From an uncultured Lachnospiraceae bacterium (lineage in GTDB: Bacteria > Bacillota > Clostridia > Lachnospirales > Lachnospiraceae): a stretch of DNA of 24,668 nucleotides. The notes beneath the pieces are model-generated. The model did not search any database and was not told the origin of the DNA. It worked only from the letters and a program-made list of their open reading frames with translations. The first letter of the stretch is position 1; the number at the start of each line of letters is the position of its first letter. Below are positions 14,040 through 21,991 of the stretch, one piece after another. The stretch covers positions 8,827-33,494 of the forward strand of contig CARUOB010000005.1 of assembly GCA_949076555.1 (NCBI GenBank), in the 5' to 3' direction. A program made the translations under genes and the position numbers.

Positions 14040-14110
14040 GTGTCTGTTGGCAGGCTTTGGAGTTGACAAATTTATTTTTTATTTGAAGCAGGCGGATGCT
14101 ATTATTTTCC

Positions 14111-14136
14111 GTAACAGTTCAGCCTTGCACTGTTAC
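14111..14136 (+). repeat. Palindrome with the TGTTAC hexamer, possible terminator or operator
   Basis: GTAACAGT (14111-14118) and ACTGTTAC (14129-14136) form a perfect 8-bp inverted repeat with a 10-nt loop, followed by TATTTTCC. Its arms contain the TGTTAC word used in the array 60 bases downstream, in both orientations. The surrounding 14040-14195 holds no gene. Confidence 0.5.
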
Positions 14137-14195
14137 TATTTTCCACCAAAATTTCGCAACATTCCCTATACATTCCCGCAAAAACATGATATAGT

Positions 14196-14252
14196 TGTTA
14201 AGGATTGTTACAAAATGTGACAAAACGTAATATTTTGTAATAAAAATGTTAC
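14196..14252 (+). promoter_or_regulatory. Six helically phased hexamers over the lysozyme promoter (WalR/PhoP-like operator array)
   Basis: TGTTAA, TGTTAC, TGTGAC, CGTAAT, TGTAAT and TGTTAC start at 14196, 14206, 14216, 14226, 14236 and 14247, so spacing is 10, 10, 10, 10 and 11 bp. The words fit TGTWAH, the half-site known for WalR (YycF), which is the reverse complement of the PhoP-type TTWACA word. A promoter (TTGTTA 14205-14210, 17 bp, TAATAT 14228-14233) lies inside the array, so a bound regulator would block or remodel it. The next gene is a cell-wall lysozyme, a typical WalR target. The regulator's identity is inferred. Confidence 0.6.
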
Positions 14253-14359
14253 GGGCAGAGTGCACATAGAGGAGCAATTCGAAGAAAAAGAAACAAAAGA
14301 AAACGGGTATGTGAGTAAACGAAAGGGAAAGATCCGGCGCGGCCGGGTAAAAGGTACAA

Positions 14360-15556
14360 ATGATAAAATCAAATAATGGGTTCGTACATAGACTGAACAG
14401 GGGAATCAGGCGGGTGAGCGCACTGTTTCTGGCGGGAGCGCTGACACTGGCGCCGGGGCTTAAGGCGGAGGCGGTGGGAGCGGGCAGCTCCATTGCCAGA
14501 GGCATTGACGTGTCCAAGCATAATCTGGGTATCGACTGGAGTCAGGTGCCTTCTTCGGGGGTGTCTTTTGTCTTTGTGAAGGCGGGCAGTACGAACTCCG
14601 GTGTAGATCCCTATTTTGACGTGAATATGCGCGGCGCCAATGCAGCCGGTCTGCGGACGGGCGTGTATCTGTATTCTTATGCGGCGAATGCGGAGCAGGC
14701 GAGGGCCGAGGCAAACCAGTTGATGCAGTGGATCGGCAATTATACGGTGAATTACCCGGTGGTTTATGATGTGGAAGCGCCCTGCCACAAGAACATGTCG
14801 CAGGCGCAGCTTCATGAGCTGATCAACGCGTTCTGCTCGATTGTTGAAGCCAACGGCTATTACCCGGTGGTCTACTCCAGCCGGAACATGTTTCGGGATA
14901 AGATCGGCAATATCGGATACGACAAGTGGGTGGCGCAGTATGCGGATGCGCTCGAGTACGATGGCGGCGCGGCTTTTTGGCAGAACACTTCCCACGGCAA
15001 GGTGGCCGGGATACCCACCAGAGTGGATATGAATTATCAGTTTAAGGACTACGCGTCTTTGATTGTGGCGGACGGTTTTGCGCCCCGCGGCAACCAGACG
15101 GTATTTTATGCGGGCTATCGGATGCAGCGAAACTGCTGGGCGAACTGGGAAGATAAAAAGTATCATTTGGATGAGAACGGCTTTGTGCAGAAGGGCTGCT
15201 GGTTTGAGGACGAGACGGGCAGATATTTCCTTGCCACGAAGGACGGACACGCTCTGCGTGAGGACGTGACGATCGAGGGGCAGGATTATTATTTCGATGA
15301 AAATGCGGTGATGCAGCGGGGGCTGGTGACCAGACCCGACGGCAATGTGTATTATTATGATCCCGCTACAGGTGCATTGCAGAGAAATGTGACGGTAAAT
15401 GTGGAAGGCACGGATTACACGGTGGACGGAAACGGTATCGCGGCTGTGGCTGCGCCTCCCGCGGAGCCTGCGCCGGAGGATGCGCCTGCGGAACCGGTTC
15501 CGGCAGACAGTGCACAGACAGCTCCCGCCCCGGCGGAGGAAGCCCCGGTACAGTGA
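14360..15556 (+). CDS. Secreted GH25 lysozyme (muramidase) with cell-wall-binding repeats
   Basis: It cleaves N-acetylmuramic acid-N-acetylglucosamine bonds of peptidoglycan outside the cell. The 398 residues show a basic N-terminus and hydrophobic signal peptide (about 1-37). The GH25 domain (about 45-235) has Asp in RGIDVSKHN and the catalytic pair in VVYDVEAP, and ends near RVDMNYQF. Three or four choline-binding-like wall repeats follow (about 250-365: YHLDENGFVQKGCW, YYFDENAVMQRG, YYYDPATGALQR), then a Pro/Ala/Glu-rich tail. ATG 14360 has only a weak SD (AAAGG), with a small hairpin (CCGGC-GCG-GCCGG, 14334-14346) just upstream. An in-frame stop at 14348 rules out a longer start. It is monocistronic by spacing and probably controlled by the upstream hexamer array. 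Confidence 0.93.
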   Translation: MIKSNNGFVHRLNRGIRRVSALFLAGALTLAPGLKAEAVGAGSSIARGIDVSKHNLGIDWSQVPSSGVSFVFVKAGSTNSGVDPYFDVNMRGANAAGLRTGVYLYSYAANAEQARAEANQLMQWIGNYTVNYPVVYDVEAPCHKNMSQAQLHELINAFCSIVEANGYYPVVYSSRNMFRDKIGNIGYDKWVAQYADALEYDGGAAFWQNTSHGKVAGIPTRVDMNYQFKDYASLIVADGFAPRGNQTVFYAGYRMQRNCWANWEDKKYHLDENGFVQKGCWFEDETGRYFLATKDGHALREDVTIEGQDYYFDENAVMQRGLVTRPDGNVYYYDPATGALQRNVTVNVEGTDYTVDGNGIAAVAAPPAEPAPEDAPAEPVPADSAQTAPAPAEEAPVQ

Positions 15557-15640
15557 GAGTGGGACAGGCGGTGAAGCCGTAAAAGGTTAGCATGCGTGAG
15601 CGTGCGGCAAGAGGACAAGAGGCACGAAAAAATGAGGATT

Positions 15641-15670
15641 AAAGGGCGTCGGCGCAAACCGGCGCCCTTT
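15641..15670 (+). terminator. Strong hairpin after the lysozyme gene
   Basis: AAAGGGCGTCGG (15641-15652) pairs with CCGGCGCCCTTT (15659-15670), 12 bp with one G-U and a 6-nt loop. It is followed by GCTGTTT rather than a pure T run. The A/T ends of the stem make it a likely bidirectional terminator. Nothing gene-like lies between 15557 and 15740. Confidence 0.7.
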
Positions 15671-15741
15671 GCTGTTTCCGGTAGGGGCGGTCCGCAGAGG
15701 ATATGGGTGCCGAGAAAAACCTCTTTTAAATATGACGGCGA

Positions 15742-15752
15742 TGGTATATAAT
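15742..15752 (+). promoter_or_regulatory. Candidate promoter of the anti-sigma-like/polA operon
   Basis: TATAAT at 15747-15752 overlaps an extended -10-like TGGTATAT (15742-15749). The -35 is poor (TTTTAA at 15724-15729, 17 bp from TATAAT). It lies about 40 bases before the next gene and after the lysozyme terminator. Confidence 0.45.
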
Positions 15753-15789
15753 AAAATCTGTATGGGCAGCTAGAAAGGCGTGGCGGCGA

Positions 15790-16110
15790 ATGAACTGTAA
15801 AGAAGCAGAGAAAAAAATACCCCCGTTTCTGGATGATGAACTGGACGGAAGGGGTCTGGCGGAGTTTGTGGAACATATCGAGGACTGTCCGGAATGTATG
15901 GAAGAGTTATCCATCCAATTTCTGGTGGCCGAAGGTTTGGAGCAGCTCGAGCGGGGCAATAATTTTAACCTGCAAAAAGCGCTTACATGGAAGCTGGATG
16001 ATGCGGCGTACAAAATTCGGGTAAATCGTATCCTGCGGCATATTCTTTTGGTGCTGGAGGCAGCAGTCGTGGTGGTGATTATCGCAGCGCTGATTATTGT
16101 ATCTATGTAA
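15790..16110 (+). CDS. Zinc-finger (anti-sigma-like) single-pass membrane protein
   Basis: The 106-residue protein begins MNCKEAEKKIPPFLDDELDG and carries HIEDCPEC, the H-x3-C-x2-C zinc motif of the anti-sigma zinc-finger (zf-HC2) family; Cys3 may be a further ligand. A single membrane helix (about 84-104, VLEAAVVVVIIAALIIVSM) ends the protein with almost nothing outside, so it cannot sense through an external domain. Classical members bind an ECF sigma factor, but no sigma gene is adjacent. polA starts 26 bases downstream in the same transcription unit. Function is therefore open: an orphan anti-sigma factor or a membrane zinc protein reusing the fold. Confidence 0.75.
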   Translation: MNCKEAEKKIPPFLDDELDGRGLAEFVEHIEDCPECMEELSIQFLVAEGLEQLERGNNFNLQKALTWKLDDAAYKIRVNRILRHILLVLEAAVVVVIIAALIIVSM

Positions 16111-16135
16111 TAAATGGAGAAAGGCTTAAGAGCAT

Positions 16136-18865
16136 ATGGCTTTGAAACTGGTTTTGATAGACGGACACAGCATATTGAACAGAGCTTTTTACGGGGTGCC
16201 GGAACTGACCAACGGGCAGGGACTCCATACAAACGCGATCTACGGTTTTTTAAATATTATGTTTAAGATTCTGGAGGAGGAGCAGGCGGACTATCTGGCG
16301 GTGGCTTTTGACGTCCATGCGCCCACCTTCCGCCACGAAATTTACAAGGAGTACAAGGGCACGAGAAAACCCATGCCTACGGAGCTTCGGGAACAGGTGC
16401 CGGTGATGAAAGAACTGCTTCTTGCCATGGGCATCTGCGTGGTGGAGCAGGCGGGACTGGAGGCGGACGACATTCTGGGAACCGTTGCGAAACGGGCGGA
16501 GCGGGAAGGGATGACGGTCTCTCTCGTGTCCGGCGACAGGGATCTTTTACAGGTGGCGACGGAGCATATCCGCATCCGCATTCCGAAGACCAAGGGCGGC
16601 AGAACGCAGGTGAAGGATTACTATGCGAAGGACGTGGAGGCGGCCTATCAGGTAAATCCGATTCAGTTTATCGACTTGAAGGCCCTGATGGGCGATACGG
16701 CGGACAACATTCCGGGCGTGCCCAAGGTGGGAGAAAAGACGGCCACGGAATTGATGGTCACCTACGGGTCGCTGGAAAACATTTATGCCCATGTGGATGA
16801 GATTTCCAAAAAGTCGATCCGGGAATCACTGATTGCGAACAGGGAGCTTGCGGATCTGAGCAAGGTGCTGGCGACGATCAATGTGGACGCGGACATCGAT
16901 TTTGATTTTGATAAGGCGAAGATTGGCGACTTCTACACGGAAGAAGCCTATGTGATGTGCAAGCAGCTTGAATTTAAAAATATGCTTTCCCGTTTTTCCA
17001 AAGATGTGGCAGTGTCGAACAGGCAGGAGGCAGATTTTCACACCGTGACGGAAAAGTCGGAAGTGGAAGCGCTCTTTGAAGCCTGCCGGAAAAAGGAAGA
17101 AGGTGCGGCGGACTGTCGTGAGATCGGACTTGCTGTTTTTCGGGACGGCAAAGAAGAAAACGGCTGTATGGGCATCGCCCTTGCACCGGAGGAGAACCGT
17201 GTGGCTTTCATTCCCTGTCAGGGAGAGGTGACAGAGGATTACCTGAGAGAACGGCTGACAGCTCTGAACAGAAGTGAATTATGTAAACTTAATGTTTTTG
17301 ATATCAAATCAATTTACGACATGATAGAGGAACCGGGCGAGGAGAGCATGTGGCGCAGTGATACGGACGCGCAGGATGTGCTAAAGCCTTATCGGAACAA
17401 GAGATATTTCGATATACTGATTGCGGCGTATCTGATCAATCCGTTAAAGAATGATTACCAGACGGAGGATATCGCGGGCGAGTATTTGTCGCTGACGATT
17501 CCGGACAGGGCGCAGGTCTGCGGGAAAGGCACTTACGCGCAGGCTTATGAGAAGGAGCCGGAGGCTTTTGCGCAGTATGCATGCTATCAGGCTTATGTCT
17601 GTCTGGCAGCGTCGCGGGTTCTTGACGAAAAGCTGACGGAGCAGGGAATGGACGGTCTCTTTTTTGAGATCGAGATGCCGCTTTCCCGCGTACTTTGCGA
17701 CATGGAGTCCTACGGTGTGCTGGTGCAGCCTGCGGAACTGAAAGCCTACGGCGAGGCCCTTACCGGGAGAATTGCGGAATTGGAGCAGGCGGTCTATCGG
17801 CAGGCAGATTGTACCTTCAACATCAATTCGCCTAAGCAGCTGGCGGAGATTCTTTTCGAGAAGATGGGCATCAAGGGCGGCAAAAAGACGAAGACCGGGT
17901 ATTCCACGGCGGCGGACGTGCTGGAAAAACTGGCGCCGGACTATCCGATTGTATCTGATATATTGGAGTACAGAGGGCTGATGAAGCTAAAGTCCACCTA
18001 TGCGGAGGGGCTGTCGGCGTGTATTGCCGCGGACGGCAGGATTCATTCCACTTTTAACCAGACGATCACGGCCACCGGGCGGATCAGTTCCACGGAGCCG
18101 AATCTGCAGAACATTCCCATGCGCATGGAGCTGGGGCGGCGCATCCGCAAAGTGTTTGTGCCGGGAGAAAGGTGTCTTTTCATGGATGCGGACTACTCCC
18201 AGATTGAGCTGCGGATATTGGCACATATGTCTGAGGATGAGCAGTTGATTGAGGCCTACCGGATGGAGGAGGACATTCACCGGATTACCGCTTCCAAGGT
18301 ATTTCACACACCCTTCGAGGAGGTCACGGACTTGCAGAGGCGCAATGCCAAGGCGGTCAATTTCGGCATTGTCTACGGCATCAGTTCTTTCGGGCTGAGT
18401 CAGGATTTAAGCATCTCAAAGAAAGAGGCGGCGGAATACATCGAGCAGTATTTTGAGACTTATCCGGGCGTAAAGCGGTTTTTGGATCATATGGTGGCGG
18501 AGGCGAAAGAGCGCGGTTATGTGGTGACGATGTACGGGCGAAGACGCCCCATTCCGGAACTGTCCTCCAACAATTTTATGCAGCGTTCCTTCGGCGAGCG
18601 GGTAGCCATGAACTCCCCTATTCAGGGAACGGCGGCGGACATTATGAAGATCGCCATGATCCGGGTGTGGGAAAAGCTCCACAGGGAAAATCTGAAATCC
18701 CGTCTGATTTTGCAGGTGCACGACGAGCTGCTGATCGAGACAAAGGCGGGGGAGGAAGAGCAGGTTCGCCGGATTCTTACGGAGCAGATGCAGCAGGCGG
18801 CGGAATTGTCCGTGCGGCTTGAGATTGATCTGCACACGGGAGCAGACTGGTACGAGGCAAAGTGA
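16136..18865 (+). CDS. polA: DNA polymerase I
   Basis: It performs gap filling, Okazaki fragment maturation and repair synthesis. The 909 residues contain the 5' nuclease domain (about 1-290; LVLIDGHSILNRAF, EADDILGT, GDRDLLQ, GDTADNIPG), a degenerate 3'-5' exonuclease-like domain (about 300-480) and the family A polymerase domain. Motif A is DADYSQIELR near 684-693, motif B RRNAKAVNFGIVYG, and motif C VHDE at 861-864. The exonuclease DxE signature is absent: the corresponding strand reads IGLAVFRDGK. Proofreading is therefore probably lost, as in other Gram-positive Pol I enzymes. The SD is GGAGAAAGG, somewhat far from ATG 16136. It is cotranscribed with the zinc-finger gene. Confidence 0.97.
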   Translation: MALKLVLIDGHSILNRAFYGVPELTNGQGLHTNAIYGFLNIMFKILEEEQADYLAVAFDVHAPTFRHEIYKEYKGTRKPMPTELREQVPVMKELLLAMGICVVEQAGLEADDILGTVAKRAEREGMTVSLVSGDRDLLQVATEHIRIRIPKTKGGRTQVKDYYAKDVEAAYQVNPIQFIDLKALMGDTADNIPGVPKVGEKTATELMVTYGSLENIYAHVDEISKKSIRESLIANRELADLSKVLATINVDADIDFDFDKAKIGDFYTEEAYVMCKQLEFKNMLSRFSKDVAVSNRQEADFHTVTEKSEVEALFEACRKKEEGAADCREIGLAVFRDGKEENGCMGIALAPEENRVAFIPCQGEVTEDYLRERLTALNRSELCKLNVFDIKSIYDMIEEPGEESMWRSDTDAQDVLKPYRNKRYFDILIAAYLINPLKNDYQTEDIAGEYLSLTIPDRAQVCGKGTYAQAYEKEPEAFAQYACYQAYVCLAASRVLDEKLTEQGMDGLFFEIEMPLSRVLCDMESYGVLVQPAELKAYGEALTGRIAELEQAVYRQADCTFNINSPKQLAEILFEKMGIKGGKKTKTGYSTAADVLEKLAPDYPIVSDILEYRGLMKLKSTYAEGLSACIAADGRIHSTFNQTITATGRISSTEPNLQNIPMRMELGRRIRKVFVPGERCLFMDADYSQIELRILAHMSEDEQLIEAYRMEEDIHRITASKVFHTPFEEVTDLQRRNAKAVNFGIVYGISSFGLSQDLSISKKEAAEYIEQYFETYPGVKRFLDHMVAEAKERGYVVTMYGRRRPIPELSSNNFMQRSFGERVAMNSPIQGTAADIMKIAMIRVWEKLHRENLKSRLILQVHDELLIETKAGEEEQVRRILTEQMQQAAELSVRLEIDLHTGADWYEAK

Positions 18866-19004
18866 GGAAGCCTGACGGGCGCTGCAGCAGGAGCGCGTAA
18901 GAAACATTGGGGAAGAGACCGGAAGCATACGAAACAGGGAAGCGAAGGCGCAGCGGATGCGGTCATACAACAGGACAGGGAAAGAAAAGCCGGGAAGATG
19001 CGAT

Positions 19005-19613
19005 ATGAGAGTCATAGGGATTACAGGCGGCGTGGGGGCCGGGAAATCGGAGGTTTTGGCCTATCTGGAAAGGCGGCGGGACAGCCGTGTTATTATGGCG
19101 GACCGGGTGGCCCATGAGCTGGAAGAGCCGGGGCAGGCATGTTATGAGCCGCTTATAGCGCTTCTTGGCGTAGAGATTCTGGATGCGGCGGGAAAGATTG
19201 ACAGACAGAAGATGGCGGCCCGGATTTTCGGGGACGGGGAGCTGTTACTTAAGGTAAACGGTATCGTGCATCCGGCGGTGAAAGCGTATCTGACGGCGCA
19301 GATCGAGAAGGAGCGGGCGGACGGACGGCTGTCATGGCTTTTCATAGAGGCGGCCCTTCTGATTGAGGAAGGATATGCGGAAATTTTGGACGGGCTTTGG
19401 TATATCCATGCGGACGAGGAGGTCAGGCGGCAGCGGCTTCGGCATACGAGGGGCTACACGGATGAGAAGATCGATTCCATTTTGCAAAAGCAGCTTTCGG
19501 CGCAGGCATTTCGTAGGCACTGCGGCGTAGTGATAGAAAACAACGGAACACTGGAAAGTGTTTACACACAAATAGACAAAGAATTGGGGGAAGATCAGTG
19601 GCAGAAGCAATGA
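19005..19613 (+). CDS. coaE: Dephospho-CoA kinase
   Basis: It phosphorylates dephospho-CoA to coenzyme A, the last step of CoA synthesis. The 202-residue protein has the P-loop GGVGAGKSEV near the N-terminus, then RVIMADRVAHEL (the conserved aspartate region after the P-loop), GIVHPAV and the lid-region stretch RRQRLRHTRGYT. I chose ATG 19005 with GGGAAG 7 nt upstream; the frame extends to 18957 but the extra residues are not CoaE-like. It lies 139 bases after polA, a common polA-coaE neighbourhood in Firmicutes. Its 3' end overlaps the next gene by 16 bases, so the two are translationally linked. Confidence 0.93.
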   Translation: MRVIGITGGVGAGKSEVLAYLERRRDSRVIMADRVAHELEEPGQACYEPLIALLGVEILDAAGKIDRQKMAARIFGDGELLLKVNGIVHPAVKAYLTAQIEKERADGRLSWLFIEAALLIEEGYAEILDGLWYIHADEEVRRQRLRHTRGYTDEKIDSILQKQLSAQAFRRHCGVVIENNGTLESVYTQIDKELGEDQWQKQ

Positions 19614-21946
19614 AGTTTCCGGGTCAACTGGTGTTTGGCCTGGATATCGGGACAAGGAGTATCGTGGGAACGGTAGGATACCGCACGGGCGGTAAGTTTC
19701 ATGTGGTGTCGCAGAGCATCAGGGAGCATGGGACGAGAGCCATGCTGGACGGGCAGATTCATGATATTTACAAAGTGGGCGGCACCATAAAGGAAGTCAA
19801 GGCGGAGCTGGAAGAGCGGATCGGCAGAACGCTTAAGGACGTCTGTATCGCGGCGGCCGGCCGTGTACTGCAGACGGTAACGCTGCGGGTGGACCAGGAG
19901 CTTGAGAACGAGCGGGAAATTCTGGGAGAGGATATTTATGCGCTGGACTCTCTTGGCGTGGAAAGGGCTTATCAGGAATTTCTGGAAAATAACGACATGG
20001 ATATGAAGTTCTACTGTGTGGGCTATTCTGTCGTGCGCTATTATATGAACGGTTACACCATAGGAAACCTGGAAGGACATAAGGCGAAGACCATTGGCGC
20101 GGATATGATCGCCACTTTTCTGCCGGAGGATGTGGTGGACGGTCTCTACAAGGCGGTGTCTGTTGCGGGGCTTGAGGTGGTCAACCTGACACTGGAGCCG
20201 ATTGCGGCGATTCAGGTGGCGATCCCGGAGATGTACCGCATGTTAAATATCGCCCTTGTGGATGTGGGGGCGGGCACTTCGGATATTTCCGTCACAAGGG
20301 ACGGCAGTATCATCGCCTACGGGATGATTCCCATTGCAGGGGACTCCCTCACGGAGGTGGTTGCAAAGCACTGTCTGGTGGACTTTGCCACGGCGGAGCA
20401 GATCAAGCGGGACACCGGCGTGAAGGATGTGATCGAGTATAAGGACATCATGGGACTCAAGCAGACCATCACCAAGGAGGAAGTGGAGCGTGTGGTGTCG
20501 GATGTGATCGAGAACATGACCAGTCAGGTGGCGGCCAAGATTAAGGAACTGAACGGGGATAAGTCCGTCAGCGCTGTGTTTGTGGTAGGCGGCGGCGGCA
20601 GGCTTCCGGGTTACACGCAGGCGCTTGCGTCCAAGCTGGAGCTGCAGAACGAGCGTGTGGCGGTCAGAGGCGAGGAAGTCATGATTGGCATAGAGTTTCT
20701 GGAGGAAGAGGCCAGAAAGGACTCTCTGATGGTAACCCCCATCGGTATCTGCTTAAGTTTTTATGAACAGAGCAACAACTTTATCTTTGTCTATTTCAAT
20801 GAGCAGCGGGTCAAGATTTATGACAACAGCAAGGCAGCCGTGGTGGACGCGGCTATGCAGGCGGAGTTTGCAAGCGACGGTCTGTTCCCGAAGCGAGGGA
20901 AAGAGCTGAACTTCACGGTGAACGGGAAACCCCGCATTGCCAGAGGCGAACCGGGTGAGGCGGCGCGCATTACCGTCAACGGAAACGAGGCGGATATCTA
21001 TACGCAGATTCACGCCAACGATCAGATTCGCGTGGTGGAATCGACCGCAGGCGAGGCGGCCCGGATGACGCTTGGACAACTTCCGGAATTTGGCTCCAAG
21101 ATGTGGGTCGAAGTCAATGAGAAAAAGGTGGATCTGCCCAAGTTTGCCAGTGTCAACGGGGAGTTACAGTCCGAGTATTATGAGATTCAGGAAAACGATG
21201 CGATCGAGATTCTCGGATACTATACGGTGCGTCAGATTTCCGAGTTTATGGATGTGACGATCGATTGGAATATGAATATCTATGTCAACAATAAGATTGC
21301 GGATATGGATACGAAGGTGTATGAGAACTTTTCGGTGATCTGGACACTCGAAGACCTGCAGCTTTCCGATGTGGAGATTTATGAGCACACCCGGTCGGAC
21401 GGGCAGGACGATACGGCGTCTACAGACAGACCGGCGGGTACGGCCGGATTTTCCATGGTGAAAAATGCTTCTGCGCCGGACGGGTCGGACGGGCAGAATG
21501 CGGATGACGCGGATCAGCAGACGGACGGAGCAGAAAATACGTCTGCGGGTAATGCAGCGGCAAACGGTCAGGCAGAAGGAGAACAGAAGCCAAGAGGCGC
21601 AAGAATCGTGATGGGCCCCGGCGTGAAGCGCGCCGAGGAGGAGGCGAGAGCCAAAGCGAAAGCCAGAGAGGAGGCGCAAGCCAGAGCCAGAGCGGAGGAG
21701 GAAAGGCGCAGGGAGGAGATTTTAAATAAAAATCTGCCTGTTCCCATTACCGTGATGGTAAACGGCAGCCCGGTCAAATTAAACGGCAAGAAAAACTACG
21801 TGTTTGTGGATGTGTTCGAGTATATTGACTTTGACCTGTCCAAGCCCGAGGGGAGCGGTATCGTGACCAATTTAAACGGCAGGGGCGCGCAGTACATGGA
21901 GAGCATTAAGAACGGTGATGTGATTGAGATTTACTGGAAAAAATAG
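19598..21946 (+). CDS. Large FtsA-like actin-fold ATPase with C-terminal extension
   Basis: The N-terminal half (about 10-390) is an FtsA/PilM-type actin fold: phosphate-1 loop GLDIGTRSIVG, an SHS2-like insert with VERAYQEFLENN, phosphate-2 loop LVDVGAGTSDISV and adenosine loop VFVVGGGGRLPG. FtsA is usually 400-450 residues; this protein has 782. The extra part holds at least three small modules with 'VNG' strands and a closing 'I..ND.I.I' or 'I..GD.I.I' pattern (FTVNGKPRIA, ITVNGNEADI, VMVNGSPVKL). They are separated by an Asp/Thr/Ala linker (about 605-665) and an Ala/Arg/Glu-rich helix (about 675-710). No FtsA-type C-terminal amphipathic membrane anchor is visible. Start GTG 19598 is supported by GGGGG 7 nt upstream. 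A cell-division or envelope role is likely but unproven. Confidence 0.8.
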   Translation: MAEAMKFPGQLVFGLDIGTRSIVGTVGYRTGGKFHVVSQSIREHGTRAMLDGQIHDIYKVGGTIKEVKAELEERIGRTLKDVCIAAAGRVLQTVTLRVDQELENEREILGEDIYALDSLGVERAYQEFLENNDMDMKFYCVGYSVVRYYMNGYTIGNLEGHKAKTIGADMIATFLPEDVVDGLYKAVSVAGLEVVNLTLEPIAAIQVAIPEMYRMLNIALVDVGAGTSDISVTRDGSIIAYGMIPIAGDSLTEVVAKHCLVDFATAEQIKRDTGVKDVIEYKDIMGLKQTITKEEVERVVSDVIENMTSQVAAKIKELNGDKSVSAVFVVGGGGRLPGYTQALASKLELQNERVAVRGEEVMIGIEFLEEEARKDSLMVTPIGICLSFYEQSNNFIFVYFNEQRVKIYDNSKAAVVDAAMQAEFASDGLFPKRGKELNFTVNGKPRIARGEPGEAARITVNGNEADIYTQIHANDQIRVVESTAGEAARMTLGQLPEFGSKMWVEVNEKKVDLPKFASVNGELQSEYYEIQENDAIEILGYYTVRQISEFMDVTIDWNMNIYVNNKIADMDTKVYENFSVIWTLEDLQLSDVEIYEHTRSDGQDDTASTDRPAGTAGFSMVKNASAPDGSDGQNADDADQQTDGAENTSAGNAAANGQAEGEQKPRGARIVMGPGVKRAEEEARAKAKAREEAQARARAEEERRREEILNKNLPVPITVMVNGSPVKLNGKKNYVFVDVFEYIDFDLSKPEGSGIVTNLNGRGAQYMESIKNGDVIEIYWKK

Positions 21947-21953
21947 GAAAGAG

Positions 21954-21974
21954 GCGGCCGTGAAAACCGGCCGC
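21954..21974 (+). repeat. GC-rich hairpin between the FtsA-like gene and the MBL gene
   Basis: GCGGCCG (21954-21960) and CGGCCGC (21968-21974) form a perfect 7-bp stem with loop TGAAAAC and no T-tract. It sits 17 bases before the next ATG, which has a weak SD, so it could influence translation or processing. Confidence 0.45.
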
Positions 21975-21991
21975 AATAGGTTTACATAATT

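Noticed and set aside
14311..14376. 21-codon GTG frame (starting VSKRKGKIRRGR) overlapping the GH25 start
   Set aside because: No ribosome binding site at the right distance; the basic content comes from a purine-rich leader.
14369..15250. 293-codon minus-strand open frame opposite the GH25 lysozyme
   Set aside because: The + strand has a signal peptide, catalytic motifs and wall-binding repeats; the reverse frame is a codon-bias shadow rich in Arg, His and Ile.
18941..18962. Possible third copy of the nrdD-nrdG palindromic repeat between polA and coaE
   Set aside because: Only AGCGAAGGCG and CAGCGGATG-like words are shared with a 6-base gap; too short, and without the hairpin or inverted ends.
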